DNA of 64,000 bases from CBDANW01 sp965197825. Lineage in GTDB: Bacteria > Acidobacteriota > Vicinamibacteria > Marinacidobacterales > DATDRI01. The notes beneath the pieces were generated by a model that searched no databases, was not told the DNA's origin, and worked only from the letters and a program-made list of their open reading frames with translations. Shown piece by piece: positions 17,253 to 25,424 of the stretch (its first letter is position 1; each line of letters starts with the position of its first letter). The position numbers were made by a program, and so were the translations under genes. The stretch spans positions 1,240,001 through 1,304,000 of the forward strand of contig CBDANW010000002.1 in the NCBI GenBank assembly GCA_965197825.1, read 5' to 3'.

Positions 17253-17792
17253 ATGACAGACGGATACGGCACGCCGTCCAACAAGAGAGTGCGAGTAGCG
17301 GCCAGGTGCCTGGGGGCCATTGTTCTCGGCCTGCTGGTCGTCTCATGCGACGAACTCAAGGCACCTTTGCCGGCCGCGCCGGACCCCATTCCACCGCCCC
17401 GGGCCAGTGACTTCCCCATCCAGAGCCATTGGGAAGCGGAGTCCACGCAGGGGCGGCGCATCGCCTTCGACGTCAACCCGAACGGAAAAGTCTTCAACGG
17501 TCGCATCAACGCCCACCACGAATGCCAGAGCGGACGGTGGCGGGTGACCTTCGACGGCTTCGAGGCGCAGGTCGTGGACAACGCTTTCCTCGTCACGGTG
17601 GACTGGGAGAATCACGATGGCGGCGTGGAGCGGGTTGGAAGCTACACTGTGTCCGGGCGCTTCGAGGGTCGCAACCTGGTGCGGGGAGGGTTCATCAGCA
17701 GCGTGAACGACATTCGCCTCAGGAACGAGCAGCCGAACGGGGACGTCTGTACCACCGTCCAGGTCTCCTTCGAGGGGAACAAGGAAGAGTAG
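17253..17792 (+). CDS. Hypothetical lipoprotein
   Basis: ATG 17253 gives a proper lipoprotein signal (hydrophobic stretch ending LLVVSC near residue 33) followed by a Pro-rich linker. An upstream in-frame ATG (17211) would overlap the previous gene and spoil the signal. The mature part of about 130 residues looks like a small beta-barrel or sandwich with a central Cys (AHHECQSGRWRVTF) and a second near the end. No family recognised. It lies inside the secretion cluster, 6 bp before the transglycosylase gene, so a cell-envelope role is likely. Confidence 0.7.
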   Translation: MTDGYGTPSNKRVRVAARCLGAIVLGLLVVSCDELKAPLPAAPDPIPPPRASDFPIQSHWEAESTQGRRIAFDVNPNGKVFNGRINAHHECQSGRWRVTFDGFEAQVVDNAFLVTVDWENHDGGVERVGSYTVSGRFEGRNLVRGGFISSVNDIRLRNEQPNGDVCTTVQVSFEGNKEE

Positions 17793-17798
17793 CGAGCG

Positions 17799-18437
17799 GT
17801 GACGGGAAGGCTCGCCATTCTACTCCTCGTGTTTTCTCTGAGCGCGGTCCCGTATGCCGGCGCCGAGATCGCCGTCATGACGAGCGGCAAGATCCTCTAT
17901 ATCGATCGCTACCACCGTGAGGACGAGTTCGTCACTCTTTTCTTGAGCGAGGGCGGAGAGGTTACCGTTGCCCACGAGCTGGTCGCCAACATCGTCCCCA
18001 ACGAGATCGCTCCCGACCAGGAGCTCGCCGCGCTGCCGCTGCTTCCCCATCTCTCCGATCTGATCGGGTCGGTCGCGGCTCGTCACGGTCTGGACTCCCG
18101 ATTGGTCGCGGCGGTGATTTGGGTCGAGTCGAGCAGCGATCCGAGCGCGGTCTCCCGCAAGGGAGCCCAGGGGCTGATGCAGCTCATGCCGGAAACGGCG
18201 CGGCAGCTCGGTGTGACGGACGCCCTGGATCCGAACGAGAACGTCGAAGGCGGCACCCAATACTTGAGGCGGCAACTCGACGACCACGACGGCGATCTAT
18301 CCCTGGCCCTCGCCGCTTACAATGCCGGTCCTCAGGCCGTCGCCCGCTACGGCGGCGTCCCCCCCTATCCGGAAACGGAGAAGTACGTCCGGCGCGTGCT
18401 GGATCTCTACGGCAAGGCAGGGGGCATTCTCCAGTGA
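17799..18437 (+). CDS. Lytic transglycosylase (SLT domain)
   Basis: A signal peptide (about residues 1-22) is followed by an N-terminal beta region of about 60 residues and an SLT goose-lysozyme-like domain (about 85-205). The catalytic Glu sits in VIWVESSSDPSAVS, followed by GLMQLMPETA and YNAGPQAVARY, all diagnostic. It cleaves peptidoglycan with formation of 1,6-anhydro-MurNAc, and probably opens the wall for the secretion/pilus machine encoded around it. The start is GTG at 17799. Its stop overlaps the next start. Confidence 0.9.
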   Translation: MTGRLAILLLVFSLSAVPYAGAEIAVMTSGKILYIDRYHREDEFVTLFLSEGGEVTVAHELVANIVPNEIAPDQELAALPLLPHLSDLIGSVAARHGLDSRLVAAVIWVESSSDPSAVSRKGAQGLMQLMPETARQLGVTDALDPNENVEGGTQYLRRQLDDHDGDLSLALAAYNAGPQAVARYGGVPPYPETEKYVRRVLDLYGKAGGILQ

Positions 18438-19174
18438 GATCCGGTACCCGGTCAGACGAAGGTTACGTCCTCCTCGGCATCGCCATCGGGCTGGTCATCA
18501 TGGGCATCTTCGTGGCGGCCGCGGTCCCCGTTTGGGACCACGTGATCCAGCGGGACAGGGAAGAAGAGCTTCTCTGGCGGGGCCGGCAATACGTCCAGGC
18601 CATCGAGCGATACCAACGGAAATACCCGGGAGCCTTTCCAGCCAACCTGGACGTTCTGGTGGAGGAGAAGTTCCTGCGCAAGGCCTACGAGGATCCGATG
18701 TCCGAGGAGGGCGAGTGGCGCATTCTCCGGCAGAACTCCCAGGAGCTCCGGAGTCTCATGGCTCCCGGTACGCAGCTCCCCGGGCAGAGAGCCGACCGCC
18801 GATTTCGGGCACCGGGGCGGCTCGGCCAACCGACTCGGCTCGTCCGGCGTAGCATGACCGGTGAGGCACTGGGCGGTATCGTCGGGGTAGCCAGTGCGAG
18901 CGAGAAGGAGACGATACGGATTCCGGACCAGAGGCAGGCCGCGTTCCTGAAAACCGTTGGTGAAGCAAAGCAATACAACGAGTGGTTGTTCGTCTTCCAG
19001 GTAGCTCAGGATCCCGCGCAACCCCCGGGCGCACGCGGTCGCGGCCGTCGTGGCCGGCCTGGGCAACCTGGTCAGGCGGGCCGACCGGGCCAACGACCGG
19101 GAGCGGGCCCGGGACGATCCAACCGTCCCCAGCCACCCGGTTCTCGCAATCCTGCGCGGCCGCGGCAACCTTGA
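18434..19174 (+). CDS. Pseudopilin-like protein with Gly/Pro/Arg-rich tail
   Basis: Translation probably begins at GTG 18434, overlapping the transglycosylase stop by 4 bp. It has a short leader, then a GYVLLGIAIGLVIMGIF hydrophobic helix, and a GspG-like body (YPGAFPANLDVLVEEKFLRKAYEDPMSEEGEW). The processing site lacks the conserved Glu at +5 (GYVLLG), so it may be a minor pseudopilin or remain unprocessed. The last 55 residues are a Gly/Arg/Pro/Gln-rich low-complexity tail of unknown role. A longer frame extends upstream into the transglycosylase gene but is a shadow. Confidence 0.75.
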   Translation: MRSGTRSDEGYVLLGIAIGLVIMGIFVAAAVPVWDHVIQRDREEELLWRGRQYVQAIERYQRKYPGAFPANLDVLVEEKFLRKAYEDPMSEEGEWRILRQNSQELRSLMAPGTQLPGQRADRRFRAPGRLGQPTRLVRRSMTGEALGGIVGVASASEKETIRIPDQRQAAFLKTVGEAKQYNEWLFVFQVAQDPAQPPGARGRGRRGRPGQPGQAGRPGQRPGAGPGRSNRPQPPGSRNPARPRQP

Positions 19175-19187
19175 GGCGCGGTGCCCG

Positions 19188-20297
19188 ATGCGCGTAGGCA
19201 TCGACGGCCACCATCTCAACGGAAAGCCGCAAGGGAGTCGCACCTACCTACTGGGTTTGATCCAGGAGCTGGCGCGCATCGCGCCCGACGATCGCTTCTT
19301 CATCTATAGCTTCCGGCCCGAGGAAACACGCCGGCTGCTCGCCGCCGCCAGCCTCACGCACCGCCGCATATTTCCCGCGTCGGCTCGCCTCCGATTACCT
19401 TTGGTGGTTCCAGCGCTCGAAATCCTGGATCGCGTCTCGGTCTTTCACTCTCAATACATTTGTCCGCCCGTGTCGATGGTGCCCGAAGTCGTGACTATCC
19501 ACGACATCCTGTTCGAGACACACCCCGATCTTTTCGTGGGAGCCTTCTCCCGCCTTTCGGTGTCGCTCATCCGACGCTCGGCAAAGCGCGCCCGGCGGGT
19601 ACTGACAGTCTCGGACTTCTCACGCCGCGCCCTACTGGAGCGCTATCGTCTCCCTGAGAACCAAGTCGTCGCGATACCCGACGCCGTGGACCACGCGCGT
19701 TTTCATCCGATGCGCGAGCCGGACGAGCAAGAGTACCTCGCGCAAGTCAAGAAACGCTACGCGCTCGAAAAACCCTACGTCCTGAACGTGGGAAGACTCG
19801 AGCCGCGCAAGAACTTGGTGCGGCTCATCCGTGCCTTCCGCCAGGCTCGCAGGAAACTGGATCCCGGACTCGAATTGATCCTGGTGGGCAAGAAGGATTT
19901 CCGTTTCGAGGAGATCGAAGAAGAGATTCAACAATCGGATGGCGTGCGCCTGCTGGGTCCGGTTCCCGACGAGGATCTGCCCGCCCTCTACAACCTGGCC
20001 AGCGTGTTTGCCTTCCCCTCTCTGGTAGAAGGTTTCGGCATGCCGGTTCTGGAGTCCATGGCTTGCGGGACGCCGGTCGTGGCTTCCCGTCGCGGAGCGC
20101 TGCCCGAGGTGGGGGGTGATGCGGTCGCCTGGGTGGAGCCGGAAGAAGAGGAGGCCATCGCCGCGGCCATCGCGGACTTGCTGACCGACACCGATCGCGC
20201 CGCGCGCCTTCGGGGCGCGGGGCTCGAAAAGGCCCACGAGTTCAGCTGGGAGAACGCCGCCCGGCAAACGCTCACGGTCTACCACCAGTGCGCCTGA
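19188..20297 (+). CDS. Glycosyltransferase family 1/4 (GT-B)
   Basis: ATG 19188 gives MRVGIDGHHL, the normal GT-B opening, with a Gly-rich acceptor loop. The C-terminal domain shows NVGRLEPRKN near residue 200, then the donor-binding block EGFGMPVLESMACGTPVV near 285-300 with the E-x7-E catalytic motif, and LPEVGGDA. It transfers an activated sugar to an unknown acceptor on the cytoplasmic face. The position at the end of the secretion cluster suggests glycosylation of a surface protein or polymer, but the sequence does not show which. Confidence 0.88.
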   Translation: MRVGIDGHHLNGKPQGSRTYLLGLIQELARIAPDDRFFIYSFRPEETRRLLAAASLTHRRIFPASARLRLPLVVPALEILDRVSVFHSQYICPPVSMVPEVVTIHDILFETHPDLFVGAFSRLSVSLIRRSAKRARRVLTVSDFSRRALLERYRLPENQVVAIPDAVDHARFHPMREPDEQEYLAQVKKRYALEKPYVLNVGRLEPRKNLVRLIRAFRQARRKLDPGLELILVGKKDFRFEEIEEEIQQSDGVRLLGPVPDEDLPALYNLASVFAFPSLVEGFGMPVLESMACGTPVVASRRGALPEVGGDAVAWVEPEEEEAIAAAIADLLTDTDRAARLRGAGLEKAHEFSWENAARQTLTVYHQCA

Positions 20298-20360
20298 CGG
20301 CTCCCACCGCCTCCTTTTGACAAGCGGTGAGAGCCAGTGTAGCTTGAGAAGAGACGCCTA

Positions 20361-21155
20361 ATGTACAAGTTAGCCCAGATCGTTTGCTGTGTTTTGGCGG
20401 TCCTGGCCATCTTAACGGCGGAGGCCGGGGCCCAGTCACTGTCGGTCTCCTACCAAGACAACCTCATCACGATCCGTTGCGACAATGCCGCACTGGTCCA
20501 GGTCTTCGAGCGGATAAAATCTGCCACGGGGATGGAGCTCTTCCTGGAAGAACCGATCAAGAACAAACGCCTCACCGCCGACATCGAGGCGCAGCCCCTC
20601 AATCTCGCGGTGGAGCGGCTGTTGGCGGGAGTCGGCGTGAACTACGCGATGATGTACGACCAGGAGGATTGGCGACAGGTCACCAAGCTCTTCATCGGAG
20701 CGGGTGGGGGCCCGGTGGCATCCAGTCAGCCAGCGGCGAGTCCTCGTCAGGCGACGAGAGCGCCGCAACCGATCGAGGACGCCTACGATCCGTCCGAGGA
20801 ATTCGACGACGGGTTCGAGCCCGAGGAAGACATCCTGGACGACGAAAGCGAGTTCGGTGACGACGAGTTGGACGAAGGATTCGAGGCCGAGGAGCCCGCG
20901 GGCCAAGATTACTTGCCGCCTCCGCCTAATTTCCCAAGGAGCTCTTTTACTCCTGGGCTCGAGACTTCACCTTTTGGAACGTCGACGACCGAACAGCCCG
21001 AAACCGACTCCGCTTCGAGACCGGGAAGGCCGGCGCGGCCTCCCGCCTACTACCCCTTTACCGACCAGTTCGGTCGCCCCATCCCGGTTCCATCCGATCC
21101 GAACCAGCAGCCGCCAAACGAAGAAATGCCCGAGGAAGTACCCGAAGAACAGTAG
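20361..21155 (+). CDS. Secreted STN-domain protein
   Basis: Signal peptide about residues 1-24 (ends AGAQ). Residues 27-110 form an STN (secretin and TonB N-terminal) domain: LVQVFERIKSATGMELFLEE, then NLAVERLLAGVGVNY. The remainder is low-complexity Glu/Asp and Pro-rich sequence with no second domain. STN domains normally sit at the start of secretins or TonB receptors; here it stands alone and may act as a soluble partner or plug of the secretin encoded upstream. The gap from the preceding gene is 63 bp and contains a GAAGAGA segment near the start. Confidence 0.75.
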   Translation: MYKLAQIVCCVLAVLAILTAEAGAQSLSVSYQDNLITIRCDNAALVQVFERIKSATGMELFLEEPIKNKRLTADIEAQPLNLAVERLLAGVGVNYAMMYDQEDWRQVTKLFIGAGGGPVASSQPAASPRQATRAPQPIEDAYDPSEEFDDGFEPEEDILDDESEFGDDELDEGFEAEEPAGQDYLPPPPNFPRSSFTPGLETSPFGTSTTEQPETDSASRPGRPARPPAYYPFTDQFGRPIPVPSDPNQQPPNEEMPEEVPEEQ

Positions 21156-21211
21156 CCGGCGCTTCACCGAACAAGTTTCCCCGAGTTCGGCAAGTTTGTT
21201 AACTTGGGGCG

Positions 21212-23329
21212 ATGCCCCGCCAGAAGAACTCCAAGTCGAAGTCCAAATCCATCGATGCCTATCGCGACAAGCGGGACTTCGACAGAACTCCGGAGCCCCC
21301 TCCCGGGAAACCCACGCTTCGGCCCGGTACTCCGGTCTTCGTCGTCCACCGGCACGAAGCACGACGGCTGCACTACGATCTTCGTCTTGAGATGGACGGT
21401 GTCCTCAAGTCCTGGGCCGTGCCCCGCGGCTTCTCCTACGATCCCAGCGTCAAACGACTAGCGGTTCGCACGGAAGACCACCCGCTCGAGTACGAGCACT
21501 TCCACGGCGTGATCCCCAAAGACGCGTATGGAGCCGGCACCATGACCATCTGGGACCATGGGAACTACCGGATCGAAAAGAGCGACGACAGAAAACACGG
21601 TGTCGACCAGGGTAAGCTCGAGCTCGTCATGTACGGCAAGAAGCTTCGCGGGGAATGGCATCTGGTGCGCACGAGCTCGGAGAAGAATGAATGGCTCATC
21701 TTCAAGGTATGGGATCGCTACGTCCGGAAAGACGACGAGCCGCCTCCGTTCTTCGATCTGACGGCCGCAGTGGAGAGCCCCTCACTGGAGCCTCCCTTGG
21801 AGAAAGTAGAGCCCATGGGGATCGGTGGGACGACCACGCCCTTCTCCGGCCCGGGGTGGGTCTTCGAAATGAAGTTCCTGGGGCAACGCGCAACGATCCT
21901 AAAGCGCGGGGATGACGTGAAGCTCCTCGAGGTGTCGGGAGAGCCGCTCGACGCAGAGCTTTCCGATCTCGCCGCGGAAGCCTTAGAGCTCCGGGCGGAG
22001 AACGCCCTGCTAGACGGGGTCCTGGTGGCTCTCGACGCGGCGCGCCGCCCTTCGGTCGACGCGCTCGAGAAGCGCCTAAAGGAGTCGCCCGGTGAGACCG
22101 CGCAACCTGTCTTCTTCTACGCCTTCGACATCCTGCACTACGATGATTGGGACATCCGGGGCCTGCCCCTTCTCGAGAGGAAGAAAATCCTCGCCTCGGT
22201 GCTGCCCAAGCTCACCCATCTTCTCTATGTCGATCACGTCGAGGGCCGTGGCGAAGATCTGGTGGACGTGACGGCGGCGGCGGGCCTCCCCGCGGTCGTG
22301 GCCAAGGAGGCGTCGGGAACCTACGCCGCCGGGCCGTCTCCGAGCTGGCGCGAGATCCCGACATCGCCCGCGGGGGGAGCCGACAAGCAAGATCTTCTCG
22401 AAGCATTGAAGGAAGCGGCGCCCCGAAAAAGCAAGCACCAGATCAAATTCAGCAACCTGGAGAAGGTCTACTGGCCCAAGGAAGGTTTCACCAAGGGCGA
22501 TCTCATCCACTACTACGACAAGGTCGCCGAGCTCGTGGTGCCCTACCTCCACGAGCGTCCGGTTCACATGCTCCGCTATCCCGATGGCATCGAGGGGAAG
22601 GCCTTCTATCAGAAGGACGCGCCGGCGCACATGGCCGATTGGATCCCCATCGAGCCCATCGAGTCGGAGAGCAAGGGCAAACCCATCCGCTTCATCATCT
22701 GTAATGACCGCGACACGCTTCTCTACATGGTCAACCTGGGCAGCATCGATCTCCATCCCTGGCTCTCCCGGCGCGGCAGTCTCGATTCCCCCGATTGGGC
22801 CATTCTCGATCTCGATCCCGACGGCTCCCCATTTCCTCACGTGGTGCGGATTGCGCGCGCGATCGGCAAAGTGCTTCGCGGTATCGGCCTAAGGCCCTAC
22901 GTCAAGACCTCGGGGGCGACCGGCATACACGTCTACGTACCCCTCCAAGCGGGCTATACCTACCACCACGCGGTGCACTTCTGTGAGGGGATCGCGCGCC
23001 TGGTAGCGCAGGACCATCCCGACATCGCGACCGTGGAGCGGGTCGTCAGCCGACGCGGCGGCAAGGTTTACATCGACTATCTCCAGAACCGCCGCGGACA
23101 GACCATCGTGCCTCCCTACGTGGCAAGGCCGGTGCCGGGTGCCTCGGTCTCGACACCGCTCGACTGGGACGAGCTGGACTCCGAGCTTCATCCGTCGATG
23201 TTTACGATCGAGAGCGTGCTCCCCCGCATCGCCCGGCTCGGGGATTTCTTCCGCGGAACCCTCACGGACAAGCAAGATCTGCTGCCCGCCATCGAAGCGC
23301 TGCAGAAGAACTACATCAAGAAGAAGTAA
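21212..23329 (+). CDS. ligD: LigD-type repair protein (phosphoesterase, degenerate ligase, polymerase)
   Basis: Bacterial non-homologous end-joining proteins of the LigD class combine three modules, and all three outlines are here. Residues about 40-165 are the 3'-phosphoesterase (VVHRHEARRLHYDLRLE with its His/Asp set, then HPLEYEHFHGVIP). About 185-400 is an adenylation-type ligase fold. About 425-700 is the AEP-type polymerase (DLDPDG near 533, SGATGIHVYVPL near 570). The ligase module is damaged in its chemistry: motif I reads EMKFLGQR, where KxDG is expected; the acidic motif III reads LLDGVLVALD without its Glu; motif IV reads LPAVVAKEA instead of EGVVAK; and the last lysine motif reads WREIP. 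Ligation by this protein is therefore unlikely. No Ku gene is present in the window. Confidence 0.9.
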   Translation: MPRQKNSKSKSKSIDAYRDKRDFDRTPEPPPGKPTLRPGTPVFVVHRHEARRLHYDLRLEMDGVLKSWAVPRGFSYDPSVKRLAVRTEDHPLEYEHFHGVIPKDAYGAGTMTIWDHGNYRIEKSDDRKHGVDQGKLELVMYGKKLRGEWHLVRTSSEKNEWLIFKVWDRYVRKDDEPPPFFDLTAAVESPSLEPPLEKVEPMGIGGTTTPFSGPGWVFEMKFLGQRATILKRGDDVKLLEVSGEPLDAELSDLAAEALELRAENALLDGVLVALDAARRPSVDALEKRLKESPGETAQPVFFYAFDILHYDDWDIRGLPLLERKKILASVLPKLTHLLYVDHVEGRGEDLVDVTAAAGLPAVVAKEASGTYAAGPSPSWREIPTSPAGGADKQDLLEALKEAAPRKSKHQIKFSNLEKVYWPKEGFTKGDLIHYYDKVAELVVPYLHERPVHMLRYPDGIEGKAFYQKDAPAHMADWIPIEPIESESKGKPIRFIICNDRDTLLYMVNLGSIDLHPWLSRRGSLDSPDWAILDLDPDGSPFPHVVRIARAIGKVLRGIGLRPYVKTSGATGIHVYVPLQAGYTYHHAVHFCEGIARLVAQDHPDIATVERVVSRRGGKVYIDYLQNRRGQTIVPPYVARPVPGASVSTPLDWDELDSELHPSMFTIESVLPRIARLGDFFRGTLTDKQDLLPAIEALQKNYIKKK

Positions 23330-23372
23330 CCCACCGAGGTCCGCTCCAGCGAGTTGTCAGCTGGAAACTTCA

Positions 23373-24407
23373 TCAGCCTCCTGAGCTCACCCTACGTATC
23401 ATCCTCTCAATGTCAGCGTTCGTATTCATTGCTGTAATCTCGATACCTGGGTTGTTCCGGGCATACACCCGAAATACCTCGTCAGCGAACGCTTGAGCAA
23501 TCGAATCAATGCCGCTGAAGTCTAGCCCTATGTGCTCGAAATCGTGCAATCGATCCAGTAGCCGCCTAGCTTGAGATCTCGCGACCAGATGATCACCGCC
23601 AAATCTGGCCAACGAAACAGGTACATCGGTCCGTGAGAATGCGAAGTCACCATCATCCTCTGAGGTGTAAAGATTAAAAACCGCTTGCGTAGTTCTTTTC
23701 GATTTCGTGCTGACGCCCATTTCGACACCAGTTCCTTCACCCGATTCTCGAAACCTCAATATGTCCTGGTCTCCCATCTCATTCGGCGAGAAAAATAGTC
23801 CGTCCGAGAACACAACGAACCTATCGAACATCCTTGAGACAAAGAAGATGCCCTCGCCTGTATGTCGACTTGGATCGGTTGTTAGCTTGCCCTTTGAGAG
23901 CTCAAGAATAGCTTGCCTCGGCTCACTCAGTCGCAGATCCCTCTGGATCTTCTTGAATATGCCTATACCGTTGTCTTGCAGGAGAAACGAAACATCCGCT
24001 GCAGACTGCTGGACTTGAATTCTTGCCTCAGTGCCTCCGGAATGTTCAATTGCATTGTTGATCATCTCGTTCAGACCATATTCGCAGATTCGCATGACAT
24101 TCTCCGGAATGTCGCTTAGCAGAGGACGCACTAGATGCCGCCATACTTTGTCTTCCTCGGTATCCTGTGACAGGCCAAATGAGAATGACTCATCAGTAAG
24201 GAGCTTTAGTTTGTAGTGACGCGCACGAGTTGTTCCATCAGCCTCAAGCAGCCCTTCCTCGATTAGCTTGTTGACGTGCCTCAGGACCGCCGGGCGAGAG
24301 ATTGCGAATTCGTCTGATGTGAGAGCCGAAATGTCATTGGAATGAGCACTCACATTCTCCAAGATGAAGTTTCTAATATCGGTCGATTTTTGCGGTGGTT
24401 TTCTCAT
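23373..24407 (-). CDS. HTH - GHKL ATPase - STAS-like (DUF4325) regulator
   Basis: Domains in order: an N-terminal winged helix-turn-helix (about residues 5-65), a GHKL/HATPase_c domain (about 95-215) with N-box NEMINNAIEH, G1 box DNGIGIF and G2 box HTGEGIFFVSR, and a C-terminal STAS-like DUF4325 domain (about 250-340, with FSGIDSIAQAFADEVFRVYA). Serine kinases of the SpoIIAB type and STAS antagonists of the SpoIIAA type are usually separate proteins; here both folds and a DNA-binding domain are in one chain. Base composition and codon use are clearly more AT-rich than in the neighbours, and the gene borders a strongly AT-rich gap, so recent transfer is likely. Targets are unknown. Palindromes just upstream may be its own operator. 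Confidence 0.8.
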   Translation of the reverse strand: MRKPPQKSTDIRNFILENVSAHSNDISALTSDEFAISRPAVLRHVNKLIEEGLLEADGTTRARHYKLKLLTDESFSFGLSQDTEEDKVWRHLVRPLLSDIPENVMRICEYGLNEMINNAIEHSGGTEARIQVQQSAADVSFLLQDNGIGIFKKIQRDLRLSEPRQAILELSKGKLTTDPSRHTGEGIFFVSRMFDRFVVFSDGLFFSPNEMGDQDILRFRESGEGTGVEMGVSTKSKRTTQAVFNLYTSEDDGDFAFSRTDVPVSLARFGGDHLVARSQARRLLDRLHDFEHIGLDFSGIDSIAQAFADEVFRVYARNNPGIEITAMNTNADIERMIRRVSSGG

Positions 24408-24447
24408 TTTATAGCTTTAAGACGGGCGTGTTCTTTAAGCATTAGGG

Positions 24448-24465
24448 AATGTTATTATTAACATT
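24448..24465. promoter_or_regulatory. Palindrome upstream of the HTH-ATPase-STAS gene
   Basis: AATGTTA-TTAT-TAACATT is a perfect inverted repeat about 40 bp upstream of the start at 24407. The same half-sites form TGTTAACA at 24544-24551. Both lie in the AT-rich gap shared with the divergent XRE gene and are plausible operators for one of the two regulators. Confidence 0.45.
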
Positions 24466-24615
24466 AATACATACAATTATAAAGTTTAATTTGGTCTATT
24501 GTCAAAATTAACGATGAGATTTATAAAGAATTACATGGTATATTGTTAACATCTGAGTACCAGGCTAGGGCGCATCGTCCTGCAGCTGTCGAGCAATCCA
24601 ATCTTAGAGTTGCTT

Positions 24616-24662
24616 TATAGGAAATAAATTGCATTAAAGGAATTTATTTGATATAAAGGAAT
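24616..24662 (+). promoter_or_regulatory. 19-bp iterations and inverted repeat before the XRE gene
   Basis: TA(T/A)AGGAA(A/T) recurs with a 19 bp period at 24616, 24635 and 24654. Within it AAATAAATT (24622-24630) is the exact reverse complement of 24641-24649. The last repeat provides an AAAGGA only two bases before the ATG, an unusually tight ribosome site. The layout suits autorepression by the XRE protein. Confidence 0.45.
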
Positions 24663-25415
24663 ATGCCGAGACGACGAAAGCGGCAAGGCGAGCCCCTGGG
24701 CAGGCGTTTCCGCCAGGCTCGCCAGGACAGGGGGCTCACGCTTCAGGAAGCCGCGGATCGCACCAGCATCGCGGCCTCCAGCCTGTCCCGTTTCGAGTCG
24801 GATCAGTCCCAGCCCAGCTTCGATGACGTCGGCATCATCGCGCGCGAGTACGGTTGGCCGCTGGTCTACTTCGCGACGGGACGACTCCGCACCGGGGCCG
24901 ACATCCGCGCGTTGGCCGCCCACCTCTTCCACTGGGGACTCCGAGATGTCACGGACTCCGAAAGGCCCATCCTCGGGGAGGTCCGCGCGTTCGAGGACGT
25001 GGTTCCGGAGAGCGTTCGGGAGGGGGCGCCAACGACGCTCATTGAAGCGGTACCCGCCCTCCTCTTGCGCAACGACTTCGATCCCGATGATCTGCTGGCC
25101 TCGGCGCGACGGTTCGCCACCGTCCGCCGCGTCGGTTGGTTGAATGAGGTCGCGGAACAAATCTCGCGAAAGCTCGAGCTCCGCTGGCTCCACCCCGATG
25201 CGGCGCGCAACATTCGGACGACCTGGATAGCGGCCTGGGCGGAGATTGCGAGCGATGCCTCCGACGAGGAACCAGAGACCGAGGTTGATGACACGGCGAA
25301 AGGAGACATCCCCCCGGTGACCGAGCGTTGGGGTGTCACTTTCGACCTATCGCTCGATGACTTCTTGAACCGCGCCCGTGCCATTCTGGGCGATGACGCT
25401 GAAGGAATCGACTAG
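24663..25415 (+). CDS. XRE-family helix-turn-helix regulator
   Basis: Residues about 12-65 form an XRE/Cro HTH (LGRRFRQARQDRGLTLQEAADRTSI-type helix pair; ends SLSRFESDQ). A helical region of about 170 residues follows, containing LLLRNDFDPDDLLASARRF and RRVGWLNEVAEQI, patterns that remind me of antitoxin-like regulators with a C-terminal sensor domain, though I cannot name the family. The gene is GC-rich despite its AT-rich promoter region. It is divergent from the HTH-ATPase-STAS gene and converges on the anion transporter 10 bp away. Confidence 0.75.
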   Translation: MPRRRKRQGEPLGRRFRQARQDRGLTLQEAADRTSIAASSLSRFESDQSQPSFDDVGIIAREYGWPLVYFATGRLRTGADIRALAAHLFHWGLRDVTDSERPILGEVRAFEDVVPESVREGAPTTLIEAVPALLLRNDFDPDDLLASARRFATVRRVGWLNEVAEQISRKLELRWLHPDAARNIRTTWIAAWAEIASDASDEEPETEVDDTAKGDIPPVTERWGVTFDLSLDDFLNRARAILGDDAEGID

Positions 25416-25424
25416 CGCGCTTTG

